A DNA stretch of 64,000 nt. It comes from Arthrobacter oryzae (GTDB lineage Bacteria; Actinomycetota; Actinomycetes; Actinomycetales; Micrococcaceae). Location of the stretch: positions 248,001-312,000 of the forward strand of contig NZ_RBIR01000001.1 of assembly GCF_003634095.1 (NCBI RefSeq), read 5' to 3'. Positions within the stretch are counted from its first letter, which is position 1, and each line of letters opens with the position of its first letter. The translations under genes were made by a program, and so were the position numbers. A model generated the notes under the pieces. The model saw nothing but the letters and a program-made list of their open reading frames with translations, had not been told where the DNA came from and ran no database searches. Positions 10,001 to 16,572 of this stretch are shown piece by piece.

Positions 10001-10285
10001 TTGGATCGAGGACAGCCCGGGCACGGACTTGGACCGGATGGCGTCCACCCAGGCCACTCCGTTGAGCAGGTCGGCCTCCATGGGGGAAGTGATGAGCTGC
10101 TCGACCTCGGCCGCCGAGAGTCCCAGGGCTTCAGTCTGGATCTCCACTTGCGGCGGGGCGAATTCCGGAAAGGCGTCCACGGACATGCTCGGCAGGGTGG
10201 TGAGCCCGAGGGCCAGGATGCCTGCTGCCGCCGCCAGAACCAGGATCCGGAACTGCAGAACCCAGCGGATGATTGCGCTCATCAT
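7076..10285 (-). CDS. RND permease, HME-like, divergent copy with altered proton relay
   Basis: About 1069 aa. It shares the overall RND layout with its neighbour (VDAFPEFAPPQVEIQT near the N-terminus, two porter loops, 12 predicted TMs). The TM4 relay, however, reads VIVGDVAEDLTGI (about residue 410) where the canonical copy has VVVDDAIIDVENI: one Asp of the essential pair is Gly, and the DVENI stretch is lost. TM10 has GIAVRGALLLT, with Asn changed to Gly. I chose the ATG at 10285 because it overlaps the stop of the small upstream ORF (ATGA); a GTG at 10294 is also in frame. It may be the non-pumping partner in a mixed trimer with the canonical copy, or a degenerating pump. Confidence 0.88.
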   Translation of the reverse strand: MMSAIIRWVLQFRILVLAAAAGILALGLTTLPSMSVDAFPEFAPPQVEIQTEALGLSAAEVEQLITSPMEADLLNGVAWVDAIRSKSVPGLSSIQMVFKPGTDLMRARQLVSERLTQARALPNVSAAPVLMQPLSSTSRVMMIRLTSKTMSAIDMSVLARWTMKPGLLAVPGVANVAIWGQRDQQLQVLVDPARLQDKGVTLDEVIKTTGNSVWVSPLSYLEASTPGTGGFFETGHQRIGVQHVLPITTPEDLGQVPIEGPAGNILLKDVATVSTDHQPLIGDALLSKDAELVLVIEKFPETNTMDVTRGVDEALRALQPGLPGVTIDTSVYRQASFIDDAVGTLGIAVLITLLLIVAMFGGFFRSWRTALISLITIPVSLTAAALVLDWRGTGMNTMVLAGMVLALAVIVGDVAEDLTGIARARNAEAGSRHGSAQHGTDGTGMDTAQARDRQFRDSVIPEALRTVRTPILYSLLIMALALTPALFIAGENGALFGPLVQSYLIALVVSMIVALTVTAALAFVLPAGSKAPDRRSLTRLEGRYGRFVTRVAGRTRWVFAAAAVVALAGLALAPQLAGSHPVVPVLADKTLVVHWNAIAGTSDQEMSRITQAAAAELRALPGVANVGGHVGRAITSDQVGDVSSGELWVTVSGDASYADTAAAVDRVIAGYPGLTSKISTYPQERIDQIREEADSGFAVRVYGLDPAILRQKAAEVQKLLEHTAGVVNPHIDLPAEQPIAEVKVNLAAAQKAGVVPGDVRRAAAALVQGIEVGNLYEQQKVFSVIVKGAAATRNSLDSLRNLIIDTPNGGHARLGDVAQVNMVANESVILHDDTSRRVDVKADIQGRPLADIQRDIDAGLQQMQFPMSYHAEILTQYAQQQSNYQWLWLLAAVAAAGILVLLQTATGTWRLAAPLFLGLILALSGGVLAAQATGGINSLVTLVAFAAVLGIAVRGALLLTSHIRSLRAGDAAAPWSDLVVRGARERLGPVLVSTLITGLALLPLVLAGGVVGTEIIQPLAVIIWGGLLTTTFFTLVVVPAVLLRAEPKQAPSEQPGPGAAERTESQEPS

Positions 10286-10503
10286 GGCCAGCACCCCGCT
10301 GACCGCACGGGAGTGAGCGCGTCAAACGAATCAGTGTCGAGAGAATTCGCGTCTGGATAATCGGGGTCGAGGTGCCGGCATCGTCGGGGGTCCGGGTCGT
10401 CGCGGTGAGGCGGGCCGTGGAGCGGGCCGGTCACGAAACTGATCACCGGGAAAAGTGATTTGAAGGCTTTTCCTGTTTGGCCAACTGCTCCGATGGAATT
10501 CAC
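10282..10503 (-). CDS. Putative small ORF leading the RND operon, His/Asp/Cys-rich
   Basis: An unrecognised 73-codon ORF beginning at a GTG (10503), with a strong GAGGAG ribosome site 7 nt upstream. Its TGA overlaps the ATG of the divergent RND permease (ATGATGA), a sign of translational coupling. The peptide has a short hydrophobic stretch (SLFPVISFV) and then a segment rich in His, Asp and Cys (HGPPHRDDPDPRRCRHLD, then an Asp-rich tail). That composition would suit metal binding or a sensing leader peptide, but this is inference. GC-rich DNA produces chance ORFs, so support rests mainly on the ribosome site and the overlap. Confidence 0.45.
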   Translation of the reverse strand: MNSIGAVGQTGKAFKSLFPVISFVTGPLHGPPHRDDPDPRRCRHLDPDYPDANSLDTDSFDALTPVRSAGCWP

Positions 10504-10602
10504 GGCGCGGCTCCTCAACTCAAGGCCATAGCGCCCCCCAGCCGTCAAGAGCAATAATGATCTTCGGGCACACACGCGTCAATAGAGATATAGGTGATGG
10601 CC

Positions 10603-10797
10603 ATGAAGGCAGTCGCAGGGGACCGCATCGTCATTCGGGGAACCACCGTCGAGTCCACGGACCGGCATGGCCTGATCGTCGAGGTGAAGGGGGCCGATGG
10701 GGCGCCTCCGTACCTTGTCAGGTTCGATGACGGCCACGAAACGATCATGTTCCCGGGCGGTGATTTCGTCGTCGAACGCACCGGGGAAGGGCCCTAA
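10603..10797 (+). CDS. DUF1918 domain protein
   Basis: A 64-aa single-domain protein that begins MKAVAGDRIVIRGTTV and ends with the conserved RFDDGHETIMFPGGDFVVE, the hallmark of the small SH3-barrel-like DUF1918 family common in actinobacteria. Its biochemical role is unknown. Two upstream in-frame starts exist (GTG 10594, ATG 10597), but ATG 10603 has AGGTG at good spacing and gives the usual family start. It is divergent from the RND cluster and convergent with the DUF5129 gene, so it appears to be monocistronic. Confidence 0.85.
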   Translation: MKAVAGDRIVIRGTTVESTDRHGLIVEVKGADGAPPYLVRFDDGHETIMFPGGDFVVERTGEGP

Positions 10798-10821
10798 AGG
10801 CGCTATACGGCAGGCTCGTGA

Positions 10822-12276
10822 CTAGAAACCCGACGAGCTCCCGGACCCGGAAAAGCTGCCGCCAGTGGACCCGTAGCCGGTAGTGGTTCCGCCGCCGCGG
10901 GCGCTACTGACGCTGCTGACGCCGGTGCTGAAGCCGGAATTGAAGCTCGGGACCGAGAAGAAGTAGTAGGACGGATACACCGTTCCGAGGATGCTCGGCT
11001 CGTAGGATCGGCCGTACCGCGCCTTCGTCCCGGCCTGCGCGCTCTCCATCTCGGTGCGCATGAGTTCGGCTTCCTTCTCATTGCGGGCATAGGCGTCGAT
11101 CACGGTGTCGGCGTGATTCTTCAGCAGCTCCGCGAGATGGGTCCGAGCGTCGCGCAGCCGGTCCAGCGCCGTCTCAGGAGTGATCGCGGCGTCTGCCAGT
11201 TCCGATGACCAGCGTTCAAGATCGCTGCGGCTTTCATCGCGGAAGGACCTCAGCGCTGCCGCCGTTGCTGTGGTTCCCTCGCCGCGGGGCTGGCTCAGCA
11301 GTTCCTCGAGGCCATCCAAGTCATGACGGAAGGGCGCGACCTGTCTGTCCCACGCGGACTGCCAGGAGGCTCCGCGGTTGAGCAGCGCGTTAGTATCCGC
11401 GATCACGTCATCCAGCACGTCGAGTTCCGCGGCGGCATCGGCGTAGCTCCGGATGAGTTTGAGGGTGGGCCGCCGGCTCAGGTCCCGGCTGCTGAAGGCA
11501 TGCACCTGGTTGGAGAGTTCGGTCGCTGCGTTGTAGCGGGTCATGAACGTGCGGTGTTTCTCCAGGACCGTGCTGCCGTACCGGGAGGATTCGGGAATGG
11601 TGCTGGCGTTGAGCTCGGTCACCTGCAGGTCCATGCTGACGTTCGCGAAACTGGCGTCGCCGCGGGCGAGTTCCTTCCGGCTGGCCACCCGGGTCCGCCA
11701 CCGGACGATCAGCCACGCCGCGGCGCCGCAGACCGCGGCCGCCACGGCCGCCAAGGTTGTCACGAGGAAAGCGGTGGACCGGTACCACGGCTGGTTGATG
11801 AGTTCGGCGCCGCGGCGGATTCCTGCGATGGTGCCGTCGGTCCACTGGGCGTCGTGGAAGAGCTCCTTGGAGGCGTTCTGGATGTCCTCACGCTGTTGCG
11901 GGGAGACCTTGCGGTCCTCACCCATATACGTCCCGACATGCCGCCCCACCGGGTCCAGCGCGAAGATGAACAGCCCGTCCGCCCACTTCTGTCCGTCCGG
12001 GCTGATCCACTCGGGGTGTTCGGCGCGGGCGAAGCGCAGGACTTCCTCATTCAGGTTGTCCGCGGCGGTGCCGTTGTACGTGTAAACCGCCACCTTGGTG
12101 GGCTGGTAGAAGTCCGTGGACTGAACGGCGGGCAGGAGCGTCTTCTGATCCAGGACTCCGGCGCGGTCTTCAACCACGACGGCGGTCGGCGTCACGGCGA
12201 GCGCCGCGTGGGCGCCGCCGAGGAGCCCGACCATGAGCACAACCACAACGGCGAGGGCTTTCCGCATGATTCCCAT
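10822..12276 (-). CDS. Secreted or membrane DUF5129-like protein
   Basis: About 484 aa. Sec signal peptide (MRKALAVVVVLMVGLLGG, cleaved near AHAALA), then an extracytoplasmic domain resembling TPM/DUF5129 (VVVEDRAGVLDQKTLLPAV, GLFIFALDPVGRHVGTYMGED). One TM follows (about residues 175-200), then a long charged, mostly helical cytoplasmic region and a Gly/Ser/Thr-rich tail ending SGSGSSSGF. That tail resembles those of TPM-domain membrane proteins. Start choice lies between ATG 12276 and ATG 12267; the longer frame to 12405 adds an Arg-rich non-signal stretch and is rejected. The function of the family is not established. Confidence 0.75.
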   Translation of the reverse strand: MGIMRKALAVVVVLMVGLLGGAHAALAVTPTAVVVEDRAGVLDQKTLLPAVQSTDFYQPTKVAVYTYNGTAADNLNEEVLRFARAEHPEWISPDGQKWADGLFIFALDPVGRHVGTYMGEDRKVSPQQREDIQNASKELFHDAQWTDGTIAGIRRGAELINQPWYRSTAFLVTTLAAVAAAVCGAAAWLIVRWRTRVASRKELARGDASFANVSMDLQVTELNASTIPESSRYGSTVLEKHRTFMTRYNAATELSNQVHAFSSRDLSRRPTLKLIRSYADAAAELDVLDDVIADTNALLNRGASWQSAWDRQVAPFRHDLDGLEELLSQPRGEGTTATAAALRSFRDESRSDLERWSSELADAAITPETALDRLRDARTHLAELLKNHADTVIDAYARNEKEAELMRTEMESAQAGTKARYGRSYEPSILGTVYPSYYFFSVPSFNSGFSTGVSSVSSARGGGTTTGYGSTGGSFSGSGSSSGF

Positions 12277-12380
12277 TTCCCGAGCGTAGTGGCTGGCACC
12301 AACCGCGTCGACGAGACGCCGTGGAAGGGGGGGCGAATGACATCGTGACCGGGCGCGGGCCCGGCGTCCATACTTGCGGC

Positions 12381-12974
12381 ATGAGCCCGCAGCCTGAAGG
12401 ACCACCGGAGCAACCCCGGACAGAGGATTCCCCCGCAGAGGAACCCGGACCGGAAAGACCCCGGACGGAGGAACCCGGACCGAAGGGACCCCGGACCGAG
12501 GAACCCGGACCGGAGAAGCCGCGCCGCGCTAGGCCGGATCCGACGCTCCTGGGCGTCCTGGCCGCGATCGCGCTGATCGTGATCATCGCGCTTGCCGTGG
12601 TGTTCACCCGCGGGGAACCGGCGCCCCTGGCCGCATCAACGCCCGCCGGCGTCGCGCAGCGCTATGCCGCCGCCGTCATTGCCGGGGATGAGGCGGCCGC
12701 CTCCGTCTACCTGACTCCCGCCGCCCGGAACAGGTGCACGGCCGAGCCCCGCCCCATGGCCCGGAATCTGCGCGTCACGTTGGTTTCCACCACCGAGCGG
12801 GCGGAATCCGCGGACGTGCGGGTGCTCATCACCGTGTCAGAGCCCGGCGGCCCCTTCGGCAGCGCCGAATACCAGGTTGAGGATGTCTTTGACCTTGTCA
12901 GGTCGGGAAACGGCTGGCTGATCGACACCGCACCCTGGCAGCTGACAGTGTGCCCGGGGCAGGTGAAGCAATGA
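12381..12974 (+). CDS. Single-pass membrane protein with Pro/Glu repeat linker
   Basis: A 197-aa protein. The cytoplasmic N-terminus (about residues 1-50) is made of roughly 10-residue repeats of the type RPRTEEPGPE. One TM (LLGVLAAIALIVIIALAVVF) follows, then an extracytoplasmic domain of about 120 aa that resembles NTF2-like/DUF4878-type folds (VAQRYAAAVIAGDEAAASVYL, then an ending with GNGWLIDTAPW). ATG 12381 is chosen over the longer frame. Its stop overlaps the start of the next membrane gene (ATGA), so the two are translationally coupled and probably work together at the membrane. The specific function is unknown. Confidence 0.7.
   Translation: MSPQPEGPPEQPRTEDSPAEEPGPERPRTEEPGPKGPRTEEPGPEKPRRARPDPTLLGVLAAIALIVIIALAVVFTRGEPAPLAASTPAGVAQRYAAAVIAGDEAAASVYLTPAARNRCTAEPRPMARNLRVTLVSTTERAESADVRVLITVSEPGGPFGSAEYQVEDVFDLVRSGNGWLIDTAPWQLTVCPGQVKQ
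12441..12520 (+). repeat. 30-bp coding tandem repeat, about 2.7 copies
   Basis: The units at 12441-12470 and 12471-12500 and the partial unit at 12501-12520 each begin GAACCCGGAC. They are in frame (10 codons) and encode the acidic/Pro repeat in front of the membrane segment. Such repeats commonly vary in copy number between strains. Confidence 0.9.
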
Positions 12975-14623
12975 GCGCCCAGCGGACCGTGCGCCGGCTC
13001 ATCACCTATGCCCTGCTGTTCGCGCTGGTGGTGATCACCGCCGTCGGGCTCAGCGGGCTGCTGGGCCGGCTGTTGGTGGCGGGGACGGAACTGGCCACGG
13101 ACGACGTCGCCGGGCTGGCGCGCTCGCTGGCTTTCGCCTTGATCGGCGGGCCGCTGGCGGCGCTTTTGTGGTGGGCGGTATGGCGGCGGCTTGATGACCC
13201 GGAGGAGCGGTCCGCCGTCGGCTGGGGTCTCTACCTGGCTGGCGCCTACATGCTCGCCCTGCTCCTGGCCTCCACCAACGTGCTGAACACCATCTCTTCG
13301 CTGATCGGCGGGGAGGGCCCGGAGTGGCGGCTGTCCCTGGCCACCGGCCTGGTGTGGTCCGCGGTTTGGGCCTGGCACCGGTGGATGTGGCGTCACCCCC
13401 GGAAGAATCCGACGGACCTGGCCGACGTCCCCACGGTGCTCGGCGCGGTCCTGGGGCTCATTCTGGGCGTGGGCGGTGCCGTCTCGGCCCTCTCCACCCT
13501 GTTGGATACCGCCCTGCGGGGAGCAGCGACTGAGATCTCCGTCGGCAAGCCGTGGTGGGTTTCGGCGCTGCAGGCCCTGGTCTGGGCGGCCGGCGGAACC
13601 GCCGTCTGGTGGTGGCATTGGAAGCACGACGGCGGCCGGCAGCTGCGGACCGGGCTGGCCGACGTCGCGCTCATCACGGTTGGGGTGCTCGGCGCGGGCG
13701 TCCTCACCCTGGGCGGAGCCGGCGTGGCGCTCTTCGTGGTCCTCCGGCTGCTGTTTGACCGCACCGAATCCCCGGAACTCCTGCTGGAGCCCCTCGCGCC
13801 GGCCGTGTCCGCGGCCGCCATCGGCTGCCTCGTCTGGGTCTACCACCGCAACATCGCGCGCGGGCGCTCGGAGGCCACCTTGCAGGGCGGCAGGCTGGTG
13901 ACCTCCGGCGTCGCCCTGATCGCGGCGGCGTCCGGGATCGGCGTGATCGTCAACTCGGTCCTCGCCATGACGGCCGCCCCGCTCGCTGGCGCCGGGGCCA
14001 GGACCCTGCTGCTGGCAGGCATCAGCTCCCTCCTGGTTGGCGGGCCGGTGTGGTGGCTCGCGTGGCGTCCCCTGGATCAGGCGGCGGCGACCGGCACCGG
14101 ACAGTCTGCGCGGCGCATCTACCTGGTGGCCGTGTTCGGCCTGAGCGCCGTGGTGGCGGTGGTCACGCTGCTGGTGATCGGTTTCCGGATGTTCGAGTTC
14201 TTCCTGACCGACGTCGGCGGCGGAATCCTTGTGGACCGGATCCGCGCACCCCTGGGGCTGCTGGTCGCCACCGGACTCGTGTTTGCATACCATTTCGCGG
14301 TGTGGCGGCAGGACCGTGCCGGCCTTGCCGCGGCTGGCCCGGTGCCTCCGCGAACCATCGGCCACGTGATCCTCGTGGCGGGTTCAGACCCCGCACCGCT
14401 GCGGCGCGTCATTGGCGAGGTCACCGGGGCCGGGGTCACAGTCTGGACGCGGGCCGACGGCCGTGCCGGCGGGGCTGCCGGCGCTGCCGGCGGGGCACTT
14501 CCAGGGAACGCCGGGGCCGCGGAGGCCCAGCTCGCGGCCGCCCTGGAAGGCGTGGCGGCAGCCCGGGTTCTGGTGATCGCGGATCAGCACGGCGGAATCG
14601 ACGTCATCCCGCTGCGGGGCTGA
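12971..14623 (+). CDS. Polytopic membrane protein, DUF5671-like repeated modules
   Basis: A 550-aa protein with about 14 hydrophobic segments arranged as repeated units. Each unit begins with a short basic or acidic lead and a TM pair (RRLITYALLFALVVITAVG; DVPTVLGAVLGLILGVGGA; DVALITVGVLGAGVLTLGG; RRIYLVAVFGLSAVVAVV). A Trp-rich TM and a short helix follow in each, as in DUF5671. A soluble C-terminal tail of about 90 aa (starting HVILVAGSDPAPLRRVIGEV) contains a Gly/Ala-rich stretch. ATG 12971 overlaps the upstream stop and is preferred to 12950. No transport or catalytic motif is recognised. Confidence 0.7.
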   Translation: MSAQRTVRRLITYALLFALVVITAVGLSGLLGRLLVAGTELATDDVAGLARSLAFALIGGPLAALLWWAVWRRLDDPEERSAVGWGLYLAGAYMLALLLASTNVLNTISSLIGGEGPEWRLSLATGLVWSAVWAWHRWMWRHPRKNPTDLADVPTVLGAVLGLILGVGGAVSALSTLLDTALRGAATEISVGKPWWVSALQALVWAAGGTAVWWWHWKHDGGRQLRTGLADVALITVGVLGAGVLTLGGAGVALFVVLRLLFDRTESPELLLEPLAPAVSAAAIGCLVWVYHRNIARGRSEATLQGGRLVTSGVALIAAASGIGVIVNSVLAMTAAPLAGAGARTLLLAGISSLLVGGPVWWLAWRPLDQAAATGTGQSARRIYLVAVFGLSAVVAVVTLLVIGFRMFEFFLTDVGGGILVDRIRAPLGLLVATGLVFAYHFAVWRQDRAGLAAAGPVPPRTIGHVILVAGSDPAPLRRVIGEVTGAGVTVWTRADGRAGGAAGAAGGALPGNAGAAEAQLAAALEGVAAARVLVIADQHGGIDVIPLRG

Positions 14624-14672
14624 CCGGCCTGCCCTGCCCCGGCCCGGGGCCGCCACCGCCTAGGATTGCGGC

Positions 14673-15140
14673 ATGTCTACCTATGAAGTAACCCGCAGCG
14701 CAGTCATTCCAGCACCGGCCGAGGCCATCTTTCCGCTGGTCAACAGCTTCCATGAATGGACCAAGTGGTCCCCTTGGGAGGCGGTCGACCCTGCCATGGA
14801 ACGCAGCTACTCCGGCAGCGAATCCGGCGTCGGCGCCAAATACGCCTGGAGCGGGAACCGCAAGGCCGGGTCCGGCACGATGGAAATTGTTGACACCGCC
14901 GAGCCGCGGAACATCAAGATCCGGCTCGAGTTCACCAAGCCCTTCAAGACCGTCAACCCCACCTCGTTCACGTTCACCCCGGCGGGCAACGGCACCCAGG
15001 TCACCTGGACCATGACCGGAGAAAACAAGGGCATCGGCAAGGTCTTCGCCCTGTTCATGAACATGGACAAGATGGTCGGTGCGGATTTCGAAAAGGGTCT
15101 CGCCGCACTGGCCACTGCCGCCGCACAGCCAGGAGCCTGA
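14673..15140 (+). CDS. SRPBCC (polyketide cyclase/START-like) family protein
   Basis: A 155-aa soluble protein with the START/Bet v1-like pattern: an N-terminal beta strand (YEVTRSAVIPAPAEAIFPLV), then FHEWTKWSPWEAVDPAMERSY, a central sheet, TQVTWTMTGENKG, and a long C-terminal helix (GADFEKGLAALA). The family binds hydrophobic ligands; members of this subgroup are usually annotated as polyketide cyclase/dehydrase without proven chemistry. The gene is monocistronic, with clear space on both sides. Confidence 0.85.
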   Translation: MSTYEVTRSAVIPAPAEAIFPLVNSFHEWTKWSPWEAVDPAMERSYSGSESGVGAKYAWSGNRKAGSGTMEIVDTAEPRNIKIRLEFTKPFKTVNPTSFTFTPAGNGTQVTWTMTGENKGIGKVFALFMNMDKMVGADFEKGLAALATAAAQPGA

Positions 15141-15355
15141 CAGGGAGTACCCGCCACCGGGCCCGGAACCTGTGCCGCGTTCTTGGCCGGACGTTCCCTG
15201 CCCCGGCCGTTCCTGGACCGGTGGCGGAGCCGGCTGAGTCCATTCACAGCCAGTGCCGAGGCTGTTCGCGGGTTTTCTTGATTAGGCTGTGTCAGAGTGC
15301 AACCACGAATGCCGCCATTGCCACGCTGATCGGATGAACGAGAAAGCCGGAATCC

Positions 15356-16546
15356 ATGAGTCGGAACGCCGCCAGACCCCAACGACGAATCGCCGTGCGG
15401 CTGCTTGTTGCAGCAGTCCTCGTGGTGTCAGCAGCGGCGTGCACGCCCTCACCACCCGGCGGCCAGGCAACCGCCTCCGGTACTCCCAGCACGGCACCCG
15501 GCACAACACCGGGTGCCGGCACTCCGTCCGGTAGCCAGTCTCAGGGACCCACGGCCGGGGAAAGCCCAACCGGGCAGGCCGGCTCCAAGCCGGGGCACGT
15601 GTTCGTCATCAACCTCGAGAACAAGGGCTACTACAAGGTCTGGGGCGAGGGCTCCGAGGCCACCTATCTCTCACAGACGCTCCGCAGCCAGGGCGTCCTG
15701 CTGTCCGACTACTACGGGATCGCCCATAACTCGAACCCGAACTACCTGGCCCAGATCTCCGGGCAGGCATCCAACGAGATGACCCGCGCCGACTGCACCA
15801 CCTACGACCCGTTCCAGCAGACGGGGACGGCTGCCCTGGGTCAGGTTGAAGGAACCGGCTGCGTGTATCCGGCATCTGTCCCCACGGTCGCCGGACAGCT
15901 CAGCACAGCCGGCAAGACCTGGAAAGGCTACATGGAGGACATGGGAACACCGTGCCGGCATCCGGACCTGGGCGCGAAGGACACCAGCCAGAGCGCCCAG
16001 GTGGGTGACCAGTACGCTACCCGCCACAATCCGTTCGTGTATTTCGAATCCATCACCTCGTCGGCGGACTGCCAGCGCAATGTGGTGGATTTCAGCGAAC
16101 TCGCCCATGATCTCCAGTCCGTGGCCACGACGCCGAACCTGTCGTACATCTCGCCCAATCTCTGCAATGACGGCCATGACGAGCCGTGCGTCGATGGCAG
16201 CGCCGGGGGACTGGCCGCCGCGGATGCCTGGTTGAGCCGGCAGGTCCCGGCAATCCTTGCCTCCCCGGCGTTCAAGCAGGACGGCATGCTGGTGATCACC
16301 TTCGATGAATCCGAGGGCAAGACGACGGGACCGTCCGGGCTGCTGCCCGGAGGGACTGCCGGCGGCAAGATCGGTGCGCTGGTGATCTCGCCGCTCACGA
16401 AGGGCGGAACGACGTCGGACCGGGCCTACAACCACTTCAGCCTGCTGGCCAGCATCGAGGACGCATTCTCCTTGCCCCGGCTCGGGTATGCCGGGGCGCC
16501 GGGTTTGAACAGCTTCGGCGCGGACGTTTTCAACGCCGGCTCCTGA
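15356..16546 (+). CDS. Lipoprotein phosphoesterase (acid phosphatase/alkaline phosphatase superfamily)
   Basis: A 396-aa protein. Lipoprotein signal with lipobox VSAAACTP (Cys about residue 29), then a Ser/Thr/Pro/Gly-rich linker and a catalytic domain that starts GHVFVINLENKGYYKVWG. The family's ENKGY, YGIAHNSNPNY, KTWKGYMEDMG and LVITFDESEG motifs are present; the last carries metal-coordinating acidic residues. It belongs to the phosphoesterase family of surface phosphatases. It is convergent with a close paralogue, with the two stop codons about 26 bp apart, an inverted gene duplication. The substrate cannot be read from sequence. Confidence 0.85.
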   Translation: MSRNAARPQRRIAVRLLVAAVLVVSAAACTPSPPGGQATASGTPSTAPGTTPGAGTPSGSQSQGPTAGESPTGQAGSKPGHVFVINLENKGYYKVWGEGSEATYLSQTLRSQGVLLSDYYGIAHNSNPNYLAQISGQASNEMTRADCTTYDPFQQTGTAALGQVEGTGCVYPASVPTVAGQLSTAGKTWKGYMEDMGTPCRHPDLGAKDTSQSAQVGDQYATRHNPFVYFESITSSADCQRNVVDFSELAHDLQSVATTPNLSYISPNLCNDGHDEPCVDGSAGGLAAADAWLSRQVPAILASPAFKQDGMLVITFDESEGKTTGPSGLLPGGTAGGKIGALVISPLTKGGTTSDRAYNHFSLLASIEDAFSLPRLGYAGAPGLNSFGADVFNAGS

Positions 16547-16572
16547 CTTCGCTGCCGCCGCCGCATTGCCTC

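Noticed and set aside
8399..10360. A 653-codon plus-strand open frame antisense to the divergent RND gene
   Set aside because: Shadow of high-GC codon bias in the opposite strand; composition is Arg/Gly/His-rich, there is no domain, and the minus-strand gene is an unmistakable RND permease.
12441..12520. CRISPR or regulatory repeat candidate
   Set aside because: The repeat period is an exact multiple of three and it encodes a repeated peptide inside a supported gene.
12707..14365. A 552-codon minus-strand open frame opposite the DUF5671-like gene
   Set aside because: Gln/Pro/Arg-rich with no recognisable domain; the plus-strand frame has regular TM segments and start coupling.
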